6,657 nt of DNA. Origin: JAGBWK01 sp964490275 (GTDB lineage Bacteria; Bacteroidota; Bacteroidia; Bacteroidales; Muribaculaceae). A program made the position numbers and the translations under genes. The stretch covers positions 1 through 6,657 of the forward strand of contig CAZBBL010000114.1 in the NCBI GenBank assembly GCA_964490275.1, written 5' to 3'. Shown here piece after piece: positions 6,643 through 6,657 of this stretch (positions within the stretch are counted from its first letter, which is position 1; every line of letters starts with the position of its first letter). The notes under the pieces are model-generated. The model worked only from the letters and a program-made list of their open reading frames with translations, was not told the DNA's origin and did not search any database.

Positions 6643-6657
6643 GGCTAATAGCCGAGA

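Noticed and set aside
6643..6653. Short hairpin GGCTAATAGCC near the right edge
   Set aside because: The stem is only four base pairs and no T-rich tract follows on either strand within view, so a terminator is not supported.

Overview
The window is a short accessory-type locus from a member of the Bacteroidota, most likely the order Bacteroidales. The evidence is a SusC-like TonB-dependent transporter, a SusD-like lipoprotein and a third outer-membrane lipoprotein in tandem, together with a TAnnTTTG-type promoter element and starts without Shine-Dalgarno sequences. Coding DNA is roughly half G+C by hand count of a few lines, and the region upstream of the first gene is much more AT-rich. That would suit Muribaculaceae, Prevotellaceae or similar families better than low-GC Bacteroides, but the family is a guess.

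All three genes lie on the minus strand and read from the right end to the left. From 6657 to 6465 there is a 193-base AT-rich control region holding a TAATTTTG promoter element (6547-6554), a perfect 9-bp inverted repeat that overlaps it, and further upstream two sets of direct repeats, all spaced by 21 bp. Then come the SusC-like transporter (3348-6464), a 41-base gap, the SusD-like glycan-binding lipoprotein (1570-3306), a 15-base gap, and a lipoprotein with two Ig/FnIII-like modules and a C-terminal DUF4960-type domain (55-1554). Positions 1-54 are non-coding and hold a GC-rich hairpin cut off by the window edge. The short gaps and single promoter suggest one operon that probably continues to the left.

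The three proteins form the outer-membrane part of a polysaccharide utilization locus. The SusC barrel imports oligosaccharides using TonB energy, the SusD lipoprotein closes it as a lid, and the third lipoprotein takes the SusE/SusF position as a surface glycan-binding protein. The order SusC, SusD, DUF4960 lipoprotein matches, from memory, the fructan (levan) locus of Bacteroides thetaiotaomicron (BT1763, BT1762, BT1761), where the next gene is a surface GH32 endo-levanase. A fructan substrate is therefore the best hypothesis, but no enzyme or regulator lies in the window to confirm it.

No RNA gene, insertion sequence, CRISPR array or phage feature was seen. The least explained parts are the 21-bp-phased repeats upstream of the transporter gene and the DUF4960 domain.
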